NCBI RefSeq assembly: GCF_027923385.1 | Contig: NZ_BSEC01000001.1 | Coordinates: 2,368,501 to 2,432,500 of the forward strand | Reading direction: 5' to 3' | DNA from: Methylocystis echinoides | GTDB lineage: Bacteria; Pseudomonadota; Alphaproteobacteria; Rhizobiales; Beijerinckiaceae | DNA length: 64,000 bases | Part shown: positions 20,920 to 29,937 of the stretch, in pieces | Position numbering within the stretch: the stretch's first letter is position 1 | Layout of the letters: the number at the start of each line of letters is the position of its first letter | Notes under the pieces: model-generated | Databases searched by the model: none | What the model was told of the DNA's origin: nothing | What the model saw: only the letters and a program-made list of their open reading frames with translations | Made by a program: the position numbers and the translations under genes

Positions 20920-21543
20920 ATGTCGGAAATCGCGCGGGGCGCCTTTCACCATCCCGGTTATCTCGACGCCGCCGCGCAGGCGGCGCTGGCGCGCGACATC
21001 GCCGGCGTGATCTCCGACGCCCCGCTCTTCGTCTCGCGTATGCCGAAGTCGGGGCTGCCCATGTCGGTGCGCATGACCAATTGCGGCCCGCTCGGCTGGA
21101 TGAGCGACAGGGAAGGCGGCTACCGCTATGAGGCCGCCCATCCCGAAACCGGCGCGCCCTGGCCGCCCATGCCGCGGATGCTGCTCGACATCTGGGCCGA
21201 ACTGACCGGCTATCCGAAGCCGCCCGAAGCCTGTCTGATCAACGTCTATTCCGACACGGCGAAGATGGGCCTGCATCAGGATCGCGACGAAGCCGATTTC
21301 GACGCGCCGATTCTCTCCCTGTCGCTCGGCGCCGACTGCCGCTTCCGGCTTGGCGGGCCGAAGCGTGCGGACAAGACCATCGCCGTCACGCTGTCGGCCG
21401 GCGACGCGCTTGTGCTCGCGGGTCCGGCGCGGCGCTGTTTCCACGGCGTCGACCGTATCCTGCCGTCGCTCCTGACGCCCTTGCCCGGCCCGCTGGCGGG
21501 ACTGGGCGCGCGGGTCAATCTCACGATGCGGCGGGTGACGTGA
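20920..21543 (+). CDS. alkB: AlkB-type 2-oxoglutarate-dependent DNA repair dioxygenase
   Basis: AlkB removes methyl groups from 1-methyladenine and 3-methylcytosine by oxidative demethylation. The 207-residue product has the Fe-binding HxD in LHQDRDEAD, the distal His in RRCFHGVDR, and the 2-oxoglutarate-binding Arg near the C-terminus (ARVNLTMRRVT). The ATG at 20920 with GGAAG at 20911 gives the family length; in-frame starts at 20866 and 20824 would add a non-conserved tail. The gene is divergent from the candidate effector gene at 20165-20830. Confidence 0.93.
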   Translation: MSEIARGAFHHPGYLDAAAQAALARDIAGVISDAPLFVSRMPKSGLPMSVRMTNCGPLGWMSDREGGYRYEAAHPETGAPWPPMPRMLLDIWAELTGYPKPPEACLINVYSDTAKMGLHQDRDEADFDAPILSLSLGADCRFRLGGPKRADKTIAVTLSAGDALVLAGPARRCFHGVDRILPSLLTPLPGPLAGLGARVNLTMRRVT

Positions 21544-21782
21544 CGCCCCGGGCTTCGAAGCTCCAAACGTGCAAATAACCGGGTTCAGCCCGCGTTCAGG
21601 CGCGTTTTCGTAGAAAAGGGACAGGAGACAGGCAGGGTGGCGGTATTGTGTCGGGGCGCCCCTCGTTGTAGTTTCCACGCCGTCTAAAGTGCGCCGGATT
21701 GGCGCCACCTTTGGTAAGGCGCGTTTCAAAGAATAGGACGGTCGCGCATGTCGGGCCGTCGAGGAAGAGGAAAGGAACAAGG

Positions 21783-22178
21783 ATGAAGACGATTTCCCTG
21801 CTGACGTTCGCTGCGAGCGTCGCTTTCGCCGCTTCCGCCGGCCAGGCCTTCGCCGCTGGCGACGCCGCCGCGGGCGAAAAGGTCTTCGCCAAGTGCAAAG
21901 CCTGCCATCAGGTCGGCGAAGGCGCCAAGAACGCCGTCGCGCCGGAGCTCAACGGCCTGAGCGGCCGCAAGGCTGGCTCGGTCGAGGGCTACAACTACTC
22001 CGAGCCGATGAAGGCTTCGGGCATCACCTGGGACGAGGCCTCCTTCAAGGAGTTCATCAAGAACCCGAAGGCCAAGGTCCCGGGCACCAAGATGATCTTC
22101 CAGGGCCTCGCTTCGGAAGGCGATCAGGACAACGTCTGGGCGTATCTCTCCCAGTTCAAGGCCGACGGCAAGAAGTAA
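21783..22178 (+). CDS. class I periplasmic cytochrome c
   Basis: The 131-residue precursor has a signal peptide (about 1-23, ending AFAA). A c-type heme domain follows with CKACH and a distal Met ligand in PGTKMIFQG. Size, short loops and the KVFAKCKACHQVGEGAKN start match small soluble cytochrome c2/c550-like electron carriers of alphaproteobacteria. The ATG at 21783 follows an AGGAAAGGAAC ribosome site. A strong terminator lies 25 bases after the stop, so it is a single-gene unit. Confidence 0.93.
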   Translation: MKTISLLTFAASVAFAASAGQAFAAGDAAAGEKVFAKCKACHQVGEGAKNAVAPELNGLSGRKAGSVEGYNYSEPMKASGITWDEASFKEFIKNPKAKVPGTKMIFQGLASEGDQDNVWAYLSQFKADGKK

Positions 22179-22202
22179 TCTTCTTCCTCCGGATTCGACA
22201 GA

Positions 22203-22231
22203 AGCGGCCCCGTTCAGGGGCCGCTTTTTTG
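22203..22231 (+). terminator. rho-independent terminator after cytochrome c gene
   Basis: AGCGGCCCC and GGGGCCGCT pair around a GTTCA loop at 22203-22225, followed by T6. This is a textbook intrinsic terminator. Confidence 0.92.
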
Positions 22232-22454
22232 TTTCCTAAATGCAACAGTCAAGAACTAAAAGTATTGTCTAAATTGAAGCCTTTCCAACAACCGGCTTTG
22301 TTGGATTTATTCCATGAAACGCGACAAAATTATAAGATTTCCAAAGTCGTGACTGGCGCATTGACCATTCTGAAACGGCGGCAATACTGAGAAACAGAAA
22401 AGGCCCTCATTTCCTGTCGCGAAGGGAGGGCGATGTTTCAAAGGATCTTCCGCA

Positions 22455-24902
22455 ATGTCCGCCCGCGCGTCTTCCCAGCCCTTGAAGAGAAATCTCGTCA
22501 GCCTGTGCGCGCTTACGGCCGCCCTTGGTTGCGCCGACGCAGTTGCGCAGACGAGCCTGCCGACGCTCCACGTCGGCGGCGTCCAGCGCGCCGCGCGCGG
22601 GCCGGCGCCGCGCGCCGCTGGCCCGGTGCGGGCGACGCCGGTCGTCGCCGCCGCGCCGCAGCCGGGCGGCGACGGGGCAGGGACGGGCGCGCCGGGTCCG
22701 GCGCCCTTCATTCCGGCCGGGTCGCAGGTGGGACGCGGGCCGACCGACGTGCATGGCTATTTCGCGGGCGGCACCTCGTCGGCGACCAAGACCAACACCA
22801 AGATCCTCGACATTCCCCAGTCGATCACCATTCTGACGAAGCAGCAGCTCGAGGATCGCAACAGCCTCACGCTCAATCAGGCGCTGACCTATGTGCCGGG
22901 CGTGACGGTGGCGCAGGGCGAGGGCCAGCGCGACCAGATCACCATTCGCGGCCAGCCGACGACGGCCGACTTCTACACGGACGGCGTGCGCGACGACGCC
23001 GAATACTACCGCGATCTCTACAACATTCAGGCGGTCGAGGTGCTCAAGGGGCCGAGCGCGCTGATCTTCGGGCGCGGCGGCGGCGGCGGCGTGGTCAATC
23101 GCGTGACCAAGAAGGCCGACGGCGTGACGCGCCGCGACATGCAGGTCAGCACCGGCAGCTTCGGCCGCAAGCGCGTGAGCGTCGATGTCGGACAGGAGAT
23201 CAACGACCAGCTCGCCTTCCGCATCAACGGCCTGTTCGAGCAGTCCTACAGCTACCGCGACTTCTTCAACATGCGGCGTTTCGGCATCAATCCGACCTTC
23301 ACCTGGAAGCCGCTGGAGAAGACCTTCGTCACGCTCAGCTACGAGCACTATCAAGACCATCGCATGATGGATCGCGGCATCCCGTCGCTGAATGCGAACC
23401 TCGATCCCAACGTGCTCCGCATGCAGGGGCTCGGCTTCGGCTATCTCTATCCGGGCTATCCCGCGCCTGTCGGGCGCTCGACCTTCTTCGGCAATCCGGC
23501 GGTCAATTACGCCAAGACCGACGTCGATCGCGCCGCGCTGATGATCGACCACACGACCGACTTCGGCGTGAACATCAAGAACCAGACGGTCTTCGCCAAT
23601 TACGAGAAGTTCTACCAGAACACCTTCGCCAACAGCGCGATCGGCCTCGTGCCGGGAAGCTGCGTCGGGACGATCGTTCCCTGCGACCAGCTCTCGGGCT
23701 ACAACAACCAGACGCCGCGCCAGAACATCTTCAACCAGACCGACCTGACCTACACGCTGGTGATGACGCCGGAGATCAAGCATGTGCTGCTTGCCGGCAT
23801 GGAGTTCGGCAACCAGAAGTCGGACACCAACCGCAACAATGCGCGCTGGCTCGATCCGATCAACGGCTCGGCGAACATCAACACCTTTATCGGCATGCCG
23901 ACCGTCTGGTGGCCGGTCGTCTTCAACAATTCAAATGCGCCAAACGGCTTCCGCCGCCACACCGATCTCGATCTCGCGGCCGGCTATGTGCAGGATCAGA
24001 TCAGCATCACGAAATACGTCGATCTGATCGCGGGCGTCCGCTTCGACAGCTACAATCTGAAATATACGAACAATTTCGCCGGCACGAATCCGACGGTCGA
24101 CAACTACCGGGGCCAGACGATCTACAGCGTCGCCAACAAATGGTCGCCGCGCGTCGGCCTCGTGGTCAAACCCTTTGAGCAGCTCTCGCTCTACGGCTCC
24201 TATTCGCGCTCCTTCCTGCCGCCCGCCGGCGATCAGTTCAACACGCTGACCGTTGGCACGGCGACCTTGCAGCCGCAGGGCTTCGAGAATGCGGAAGCGG
24301 GCTTCAAGGCCGAAATCACGCCGACGCTGCTCTTCACCGGCGCGCTCTATAATCTCAACCGCACCAACCAGTCCGTCACCAACAACGCCTTCTTCAACGT
24401 GCTGGTGAATACGCGCACGGTCGGCGGCGAACTGGCGATGGTCGGCTATGTCACCAAGGAGTGGGAAGTCTCGCTGGGCTACGGCAATCAGCACGCCTAT
24501 GTCGTGAGTTCCGACCGCAATGTGGCGCTGGTCGGCGCCGGCAGCGGGCTCTACTTCACCGAAGTCGGCAAGAATGTGCCCTCCGTGCCGCAGAACACCT
24601 TTTCGTTCTGGAACAAATACGACGTGTCGTCGGTCATCGGCCTCGCGCCGGGCGTGCTGGGGGTGGGCAGCGGTGTGATCTACAACAGCAAATTCTATGC
24701 GGCGCTCGACAATGCGGTCGTCATTCCGGGCTACGCCCGCTGGGACGGCGCGGTTTATCTCAAACTGACAGACAACATCTCGGGTCAGGTCAATGTCGAG
24801 AACATTCTGGGCTCCTTCTATTACGCCTCGGCCCATAACAACAACAACATCATGCCCGGCGCGCCGCGCTCGGCCTATGTGACGCTGAACGCGAAGTTCT
24901 GA
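22455..24902 (+). CDS. TonB-dependent siderophore receptor
   Basis: The 815-residue outer-membrane receptor has a signal peptide (ending ADAVAQ), a Pro/Ala-rich stretch, and a plug domain (about 110-225). The plug contains the DIPQSITILTKQQLEDRN box and VEVLKGPSALIFGRGGGGGVVNRVTKK. A 22-strand barrel follows, ending VTLNAKF. The plug is of the FhuA/Fiu siderophore class, but the ligand is not readable. The 220 bases upstream (22232-22454) are clearly AT-rich and probably hold the promoter; I could not define a Fur box with certainty. No TonB/ExbB genes are adjacent. Confidence 0.93.
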   Translation: MSARASSQPLKRNLVSLCALTAALGCADAVAQTSLPTLHVGGVQRAARGPAPRAAGPVRATPVVAAAPQPGGDGAGTGAPGPAPFIPAGSQVGRGPTDVHGYFAGGTSSATKTNTKILDIPQSITILTKQQLEDRNSLTLNQALTYVPGVTVAQGEGQRDQITIRGQPTTADFYTDGVRDDAEYYRDLYNIQAVEVLKGPSALIFGRGGGGGVVNRVTKKADGVTRRDMQVSTGSFGRKRVSVDVGQEINDQLAFRINGLFEQSYSYRDFFNMRRFGINPTFTWKPLEKTFVTLSYEHYQDHRMMDRGIPSLNANLDPNVLRMQGLGFGYLYPGYPAPVGRSTFFGNPAVNYAKTDVDRAALMIDHTTDFGVNIKNQTVFANYEKFYQNTFANSAIGLVPGSCVGTIVPCDQLSGYNNQTPRQNIFNQTDLTYTLVMTPEIKHVLLAGMEFGNQKSDTNRNNARWLDPINGSANINTFIGMPTVWWPVVFNNSNAPNGFRRHTDLDLAAGYVQDQISITKYVDLIAGVRFDSYNLKYTNNFAGTNPTVDNYRGQTIYSVANKWSPRVGLVVKPFEQLSLYGSYSRSFLPPAGDQFNTLTVGTATLQPQGFENAEAGFKAEITPTLLFTGALYNLNRTNQSVTNNAFFNVLVNTRTVGGELAMVGYVTKEWEVSLGYGNQHAYVVSSDRNVALVGAGSGLYFTEVGKNVPSVPQNTFSFWNKYDVSSVIGLAPGVLGVGSGVIYNSKFYAALDNAVVIPGYARWDGAVYLKLTDNISGQVNVENILGSFYYASAHNNNNIMPGAPRSAYVTLNAKF

Positions 24903-25053
24903 AGAGACGAGGGGGGGGACGCTTGGGCTCGGCCGGTATGTTTCTGCAAAAGGCGCGGCGCCTTTTGCGGCGCGGCGGGATCGGCTATGCGTGAGCCATC
25001 TACAGACAGGCCCGACCGTGACGCGTAAACCCGACGAAGTCTCCTTTGACATC

Positions 25054-26436
25054 ATGCAGCCGCTCGAAACGCTGCCGGTGTTCTATCCGCTGGCCGGCAA
25101 GCGCGTGGTCGTGATCGGCGACGGGGAGGGGGCGGCCTGGAAGGTCGACCTCGCCGCCGCCACCGGGGCGCAGGTCGACGTCTTCGCCCGCGACGCCTGC
25201 GACAAGCTGCGGGAGCTCGCGGCGAACCGGGCCAATGTCACGCTTCACGCGCGGGCCGCGGTCGCCGCCGACTTCGCGGGCGCGACCCTCGCCTTCGGCG
25301 CCACTTTCGACGACGCCGAGGCGGAGGCCGCCCGCAAGGCGGCCGATGCGGCGGGAGTCGCGCTCAACCTCGCCGACAGGCCGGCGATGAGCGATTTCAT
25401 CATGGGCGCCATCGTCAATCGCTCGCCGCTGGTCATCGGCGTCTCGACGGGCGGCGCCTCGCCGGTCTTCGCGCAGGCGGTGCGGGGGCGGATCGAGTCG
25501 CTGGCGCCGTCGAGCTTCGCCGCCTGGGCGAAGGCGGCGCAGGACTGGCGCCCGCAGATCCTCTCATCGGGACTGGATTTTCTAGCGCGGCGCGATTTCT
25601 GGCGCCGTTTCACGCGGCTGGCCTTTCGCGATATCGCCCGCGCGCCCACGCCGGTCGACCGCGACGCTTTGCTGGCTGCGGCGCGGGCGGCGAGCGAGGA
25701 GACCCAGCGCGGCCGCGTGACGCTTGTCGGGGCAGGGCCGGGCGATCCCGAACTGCTCACGCTCAAGGGCATGCGCGCGCTGGCCGAGGCCGATGTGGTG
25801 CTGTTCGACGATCTCGTGCCGGCGAGCATTCTCGATTTCGCCCGACGCGAGGCCTCGCGCATCAATGTCGGCAAGCGCGGCTATGCGCCGTCCGTGCGGC
25901 AGGAGGAAATCACCGCGCTGCTCGTCGATCTGGCGCGGGCGGGCAAGAATGTCGTGCGGCTGAAGGGCGGCGACCCGCTCATATTCGGCCGCGCCAATGA
26001 GGAAATCGCCGCCTTGCGGGAGGCCGGTTTCGACATCGAGATCGTGCCCGGCGTCACCGCCGCCTGCGCCGGCGCCGCCGCGCTCGGGGCGTCGCTGACG
26101 AGCCGCGCGACGGCGCGGCGCGTGCAGTTCATCACCGCCCATACAAAAGACGGCGAATTTCCCGAGGATTTCGACTGGGGCGCGCTCGCCGACCGGCGCG
26201 CGACGACCGCCGTCTACATGGGCAACCGCACGCTGCCGGCGCTGTCGCGGCGCCTGCTGGAGGAAGGCATGGAACATGACACGCCCGCCTTCCTCATCGA
26301 GCGCGCCTCCACGCCCGACGAGCGCATCATCCGCGGCACAATCGCCGACCTTCCGCAGAAGGTTGCGGGCGAGACGCTCTCCGGCCCCGTCATGGTGCTG
26401 ATCGGCTGGGCGCTGATCGAGAACGGGGCAGGGTAG
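25054..26436 (+). CDS. cysG: siroheme synthase (fused precorrin-2 dehydrogenase / uroporphyrinogen-III methyltransferase)
   Basis: The N-terminal half (residues about 1-205) is the NAD-dependent dehydrogenase/ferrochelatase with AGKRVVVIGDGEGAAWKV and FIMGAIVNRSPLVIGVSTGG. The C-terminal half is the SAM-dependent uroporphyrinogen-III methyltransferase with VGAGPGDPELLTLKG, RLKGGDPLIFGR and the VPGVTAA motif. The fused protein makes siroheme for sulfite and nitrite reductases. The start is uncertain: ATG at 25054 matches the family, but in-frame GTGs at 25018 and 24991 have comparable ribosome sites. The stop TAG is immediately followed by the ATG of the next gene. Confidence 0.95.
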   Translation: MQPLETLPVFYPLAGKRVVVIGDGEGAAWKVDLAAATGAQVDVFARDACDKLRELAANRANVTLHARAAVAADFAGATLAFGATFDDAEAEAARKAADAAGVALNLADRPAMSDFIMGAIVNRSPLVIGVSTGGASPVFAQAVRGRIESLAPSSFAAWAKAAQDWRPQILSSGLDFLARRDFWRRFTRLAFRDIARAPTPVDRDALLAAARAASEETQRGRVTLVGAGPGDPELLTLKGMRALAEADVVLFDDLVPASILDFARREASRINVGKRGYAPSVRQEEITALLVDLARAGKNVVRLKGGDPLIFGRANEEIAALREAGFDIEIVPGVTAACAGAAALGASLTSRATARRVQFITAHTKDGEFPEDFDWGALADRRATTAVYMGNRTLPALSRRLLEEGMEHDTPAFLIERASTPDERIIRGTIADLPQKVAGETLSGPVMVLIGWALIENGAG

Positions 26437-27453
26437 ATGGACTGGTTCGAGCGACTGACGGGCTTTCGGGAAGGCGGATACGAAGAAACGCGATCCCGCC
26501 TTGCGGTCGCAGACGGGCGACTGCGGTCTCTCGTCAATGAGAAGTCCTACGCAATCGGCGACTTCGAACTGGTCTCCCTGCAAGAGCTTCGCGCGCGCCT
26601 GCCGTCGGCAGCCTCCGGCTCCGGGCGGCCGCGCGTCAGCATCGTTCAGGGCGACGTCAGGCGGATGCACCAGGAGCCGCAGTATCGCGGCGCCCTGTTT
26701 CAGGTCGCCTCCCAGTTCAACGCGCTCGAAATGACAGGCCCCGGCGTGACCCCGGAGGACGGCGTCACGCGCTATCAATATGATCATACGCAAGGTCCCG
26801 CCTGCGCGATCGCGGCCGGGGCGGCGACCATCTACCGGAATTATTTCACGCCGGTCGGCGACCGCCTCGGTCAGACGCGCACACATCAGCTCGACGGCCT
26901 GAGAGACCTCGGCGCCGCGCTGAGCAAGCGTTTGGGGACGCCCGTCGCGTCCCTCTGGGACATGCGCAACGGCTACGCGCTTTGCAGCCGCGAGGGACTC
27001 GATGCGATTGCGACGCATCTGGAGGGCGCCGACGCGGCGGAAATCGACAGGCTGCGGGGATTGCTGCGGATCGGCGTCCAGCGGGATGTCGAGGTGACCG
27101 ACGCGCCCGATGGCTCGGACCAGCGCGTCTCCCAGGCCTTCTGTTCGGCTTTGCCGATCGCCTATTCATCCGTCCCCGGGCCACACTGGCGCCCCTTCGC
27201 CGGTCTCGTCCTCGAAGCGGCTTATGAAGCGACGATGTGCATGGCCGCCCTGAACAGGCAGCGTGGCGTATCCGACGTTGTTTTGCTGACGCTGCTCGGC
27301 GGCGGCGCCTTCGGCAATGAAGAGGGCATGATTTTGCGCGCAATGAAGCGAGCGCTTTCGGTCGCGCAGGCTCATTCTCTCGATGTGAAACTCGTCACCT
27401 ATGGCCCGCCGTCCCGCGGGCTACAGGAACTTGCAAAAGGCGTCGCAAGCTGA
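26437..27453 (+). CDS. macrodomain-like protein, possible ADP-ribose-binding or ADP-ribosyl hydrolase
   Basis: The 338-residue protein shows macrodomain-like landmarks: a GDV turn near residue 75 (VSIVQGDVRRM), then QVASQFNALEMTGPGVTPEDGV at the usual position of the NAAN-loop, and near the end a strand-loop-helix VVLLTLLGGGAFGNEEG resembling the ADP-ribose phosphate-binding loop. Between them lies a long insert with DHTQGPACAIAAGAATIYRNYF. From memory this arrangement resembles the MavL/Larg1-type ADP-ribosyl hydrolases; that is a recollection, not a search result. The ATG directly abuts the cysG stop, so translation is probably coupled. No signal or membrane segment. The function call is tentative. 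Confidence 0.5.
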   Translation: MDWFERLTGFREGGYEETRSRLAVADGRLRSLVNEKSYAIGDFELVSLQELRARLPSAASGSGRPRVSIVQGDVRRMHQEPQYRGALFQVASQFNALEMTGPGVTPEDGVTRYQYDHTQGPACAIAAGAATIYRNYFTPVGDRLGQTRTHQLDGLRDLGAALSKRLGTPVASLWDMRNGYALCSREGLDAIATHLEGADAAEIDRLRGLLRIGVQRDVEVTDAPDGSDQRVSQAFCSALPIAYSSVPGPHWRPFAGLVLEAAYEATMCMAALNRQRGVSDVVLLTLLGGGAFGNEEGMILRAMKRALSVAQAHSLDVKLVTYGPPSRGLQELAKGVAS

Positions 27454-27454
27454 A

Positions 27455-28261
27455 TTAGACGCCCGTCTTCTCCTGCCGCTTGGCTTCGACCCAAAGCTCT
27501 TCCATCTCATCCAGCGAGGCGGCTTCCGGGGTCGTTCCCATTTCGCCGAGGCGCCGTTCGATGTGGTGGAAACGACGCTGGAATTTCGCATTCGCGCCGC
27601 GCAGCGCCTGTTCGGGATCGACATTCGCATGACGCGCGAGATTGGCCACGACGAAGAGCAGATCGCCGATTTCCTCTTCGAGCGCTTTCGGATCGACAGC
27701 CGACGCGTCGAGTTCGGCCGCGATCTCCTCGGTTTCCTCGCGGATCTTGCCCATGACATGGGCGGCGTTGTTCCAGTCGAAGCCGACCTTCGACGCCTTT
27801 TGCTGTAATTTGACGGCGCGGGTCAGCGCGGGCAGGGCGAGAGGAACACCATCGAGGAGGCTTGCCGGGGCAGGGGTTCCCTTGGCGGCGCGCTCCGCGG
27901 CTTTGATCTCGTCCCATTGCGCGGTCACGCCCTCGGCGCTCAAGTCGGTCCGGTCGCCAAAGACATGCGGATGACGGCGGATCAGCTTGTCGCAGATCGC
28001 GGCGACGACGTCGGGGAAGGCGAAAACCCCCTGCTCCTGCGCCATGCGCGCATGAAAAACCACCTGAAGCAGCAGATCGCCCAATTCGTCGCGCAACTCG
28101 TCCAGATCGCCGCGCTCGATGGCGTCCGCCACCTCATAGGCCTCCTCGACCGTATAGGGCGCGATGGATCGGAAATCCTGCTCGAGATCCCAGGGGCAGC
28201 CGGTCTGCGGCGTGCGCAGCGCCGCCATGATCTCGATGAGACGCGCAATGTCGCCGGACAT
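27455..28261 (-). CDS. mazG: nucleoside triphosphate pyrophosphohydrolase
   Basis: MazG hydrolyses NTPs to NMP and pyrophosphate, cleaning nucleotide pools. The 268-residue protein carries two MazG domains: residues about 20-110 with CPWDLEQDF and EEAYEVADAI, and about 160-235 with EETEEIAAELD and EEIGDLLFVVANLARH, giving the Glu/Asp metal cluster. Its stop lies one base from the stop of the macrodomain-like gene, a tight convergent end. The cold-shock gene precedes it on the same strand, with a terminator between. Confidence 0.95.
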   Translation of the reverse strand: MSGDIARLIEIMAALRTPQTGCPWDLEQDFRSIAPYTVEEAYEVADAIERGDLDELRDELGDLLLQVVFHARMAQEQGVFAFPDVVAAICDKLIRRHPHVFGDRTDLSAEGVTAQWDEIKAAERAAKGTPAPASLLDGVPLALPALTRAVKLQQKASKVGFDWNNAAHVMGKIREETEEIAAELDASAVDPKALEEEIGDLLFVVANLARHANVDPEQALRGANAKFQRRFHHIERRLGEMGTTPEAASLDEMEELWVEAKRQEKTGV

Positions 28262-28286
28262 ACGGGAGACGTCCTCTCACAAATGG

Positions 28287-28319
28287 AAAACGCCGCGCTC
28301 CGGAAAGGAACGCGGCGTC
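28287..28319 (-). terminator. rho-independent terminator of the cold-shock gene
   Basis: On the minus strand ACGCCGCG and CGCGGCGT form an 8-bp stem followed by TTTT at 28287-28290. It lies between the cold-shock gene and mazG. Confidence 0.75.
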
Positions 28320-28339
28320 GAAATTCACGCGATGGGCGA

Positions 28340-29017
28340 TCAGTCCAGCGTAATGGACAGGGCTTCGCGACCCTTGGCGGTGTCGACCACCTGCATGGTG
28401 ACCGGCTGGCCTTCCAGCAGGCGGTTCACGCCCGACGGGCCAAGGATCGAGATATGGACGAAGACGTCCTTGCCGCCGTCGTTCGACTGAACGAAGCCGA
28501 AGCCCTTGGTCTCGTCGAACCACTTGACCTTGCCGGAGACCGGCACGGCGCTCGACGGATCGGGAGCTTGACGACGCGGACGCGGGCTGTCGAAGCCGCC
28601 GCCGCCACCGCCGCCGCTGCGCGGGGGAGGCGCACGCTCCGCAGCGCCGGCGAGATCGACGTCCAGAATGCGCGCGACCTGCTGGCCCTTCACGGAGCTC
28701 GTCACCTGCACCGAGAGCTTCGCGCCGGGCGGCAGGGCCTCATAGCCCGCAGCCTGCACAGCGCCGATGTGAAGAAAGGCGTCGCCTGTCCCATTGGCGA
28801 GTTCGACAAAGCCGAAGCCCTTGTCGGACTTGAACCATTTCACGACGGCGTCGACCGCCGGCTCGTTGCTCGACATGGGGGGCGCCATATCCGGGAAGCC
28901 GCCACCGCCGAAAGAAGATCTCGGCGCACGGCTCGGCCGCGGGGCGTCGTAGCCGAACGGACCATCGTCATCGAACCCGCGCTTGCGAGGTCCCCGGAAG
29001 TCTCTACCTTTGCTCAT
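28340..29017 (-). CDS. double cold-shock-domain RNA-binding protein
   Basis: The 225-residue protein has a Gly/Pro/Arg-rich N-terminus, a first cold-shock domain (about 55-120, VVKWFKSDKGFGFVEL with DAFLHI), a Gly-rich linker, and a second domain (about 160-225, KVKWFDETKGFGFVQS with DVFVHI). Both keep the RNP1 KGFGF and RNP2 aromatic motifs, so both should bind single-stranded RNA or DNA. Two-domain cold-shock proteins of this length are common in Hyphomicrobiales. The ATG at 29017 lies downstream of a roughly 900-base stretch that seems to hold no gene. Confidence 0.95.
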   Translation of the reverse strand: MSKGRDFRGPRKRGFDDDGPFGYDAPRPSRAPRSSFGGGGFPDMAPPMSSNEPAVDAVVKWFKSDKGFGFVELANGTGDAFLHIGAVQAAGYEALPPGAKLSVQVTSSVKGQQVARILDVDLAGAAERAPPPRSGGGGGGGFDSPRPRRQAPDPSSAVPVSGKVKWFDETKGFGFVQSNDGGKDVFVHISILGPSGVNRLLEGQPVTMQVVDTAKGREALSITLD

Positions 29018-29937
29018 CTTTTACCTGCTCGTCTCCGCCAAAAACGGCAAGACTTTTATGTCAAACGCATGCGCCCATGCGACACCGTTCGGATGCGCAA
29101 TGTGCATCCGTCGGGAGACGATGGGATGTTGCCAGTTGAATGCCATATAGTCCCGCGCGGAAAGCCTTTTACCAGATAAATGCCCAATCTGGCCAGAATT
29201 TTTCGTGGCCCTATCGAAAAAACCCAAGAAATCCTTACCCGCCGTCAGGCTTGCGCCCGCCTGCGCGCCGCTCAAAATGTCACCATCGTCGTCCCGGAAC
29301 CGGGGGCGGATTTCTTTTGAAACGCCTGATCAATGCGTTGTGACGTTACGGGCGTCACGCGCGCCAAACTGCCGGCGTCGCAGGCCGAATTGCGTGCGAG
29401 CCAAGGCTCTGCGCGGGAAGCCTGCGCGGAGAAGCGAGAAGCTCCAGTCATCGCCAGAATCGGCGCCCGGAAGACAGGCGCCTGTGACAAGGCGCCTGTG
29501 ACAAGGCGCATGCCGGACAGGTCGCGGTCCGGCGACGGCGCGGAGGGCCAAATCTCCTGCGACGACCATCCGGCCGCCGAGGCCGATGAGCGCTTCGACC
29601 CGCCGCCGCCCACGGGAATTGACGCCTCCGGACCATCCTTGCAGACGAGCCTCGCCTGAACCCAGCAAGAAGCCGGGCGGGCGAGGGAAGGCGGAAACAA
29701 CAGGGGTGACGGGGAAAGACGAGCAGCCTGGCTCGGGTTCGCGACGCTGGGGGCACAGTAACGGGACAGGCATGATTCGCATAATCGATATTATGGAACC
29801 AAATCCTATACCCCTTGCGGGCCGGGCGAGCTGGCGTGTTTGGAGACTGGAAAACTACCACGCCGCCGACGACTGGGCGCCGATTTCTGTCGGTATGGCG
29901 AACCAAGGGCTAACGGGCCGCGCCGTCTCACCGCGCG
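29018..29937. other. intergenic region with no supported gene
   Basis: About 920 bases separate the cold-shock gene and the MBL hydrolase. Open frames of up to 150 codons exist on both strands but overlap each other, have no ribosome sites, and show no family resemblance, so I treat them as chance. The region includes a short tandem repeat at 29477-29509. It begins with an AT-richer stretch at 29150-29230 that may hold the cold-shock promoter and 5' leader. A structured RNA cannot be excluded. Confidence 0.5.
29477..29509. repeat. 14-base tandem repeat, 2.3 copies
   Basis: GGCGCCTGTGACAA occurs at 29477-29490 and 29491-29504 and starts a third time at 29505. It lies in a region with no supported gene. 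Confidence 0.8.

Noticed and set aside
29272..29782. Overlapping open frames of 108-150 codons on both strands
   Set aside because: They conflict with each other, lack ribosome sites, and have no recognisable motif.
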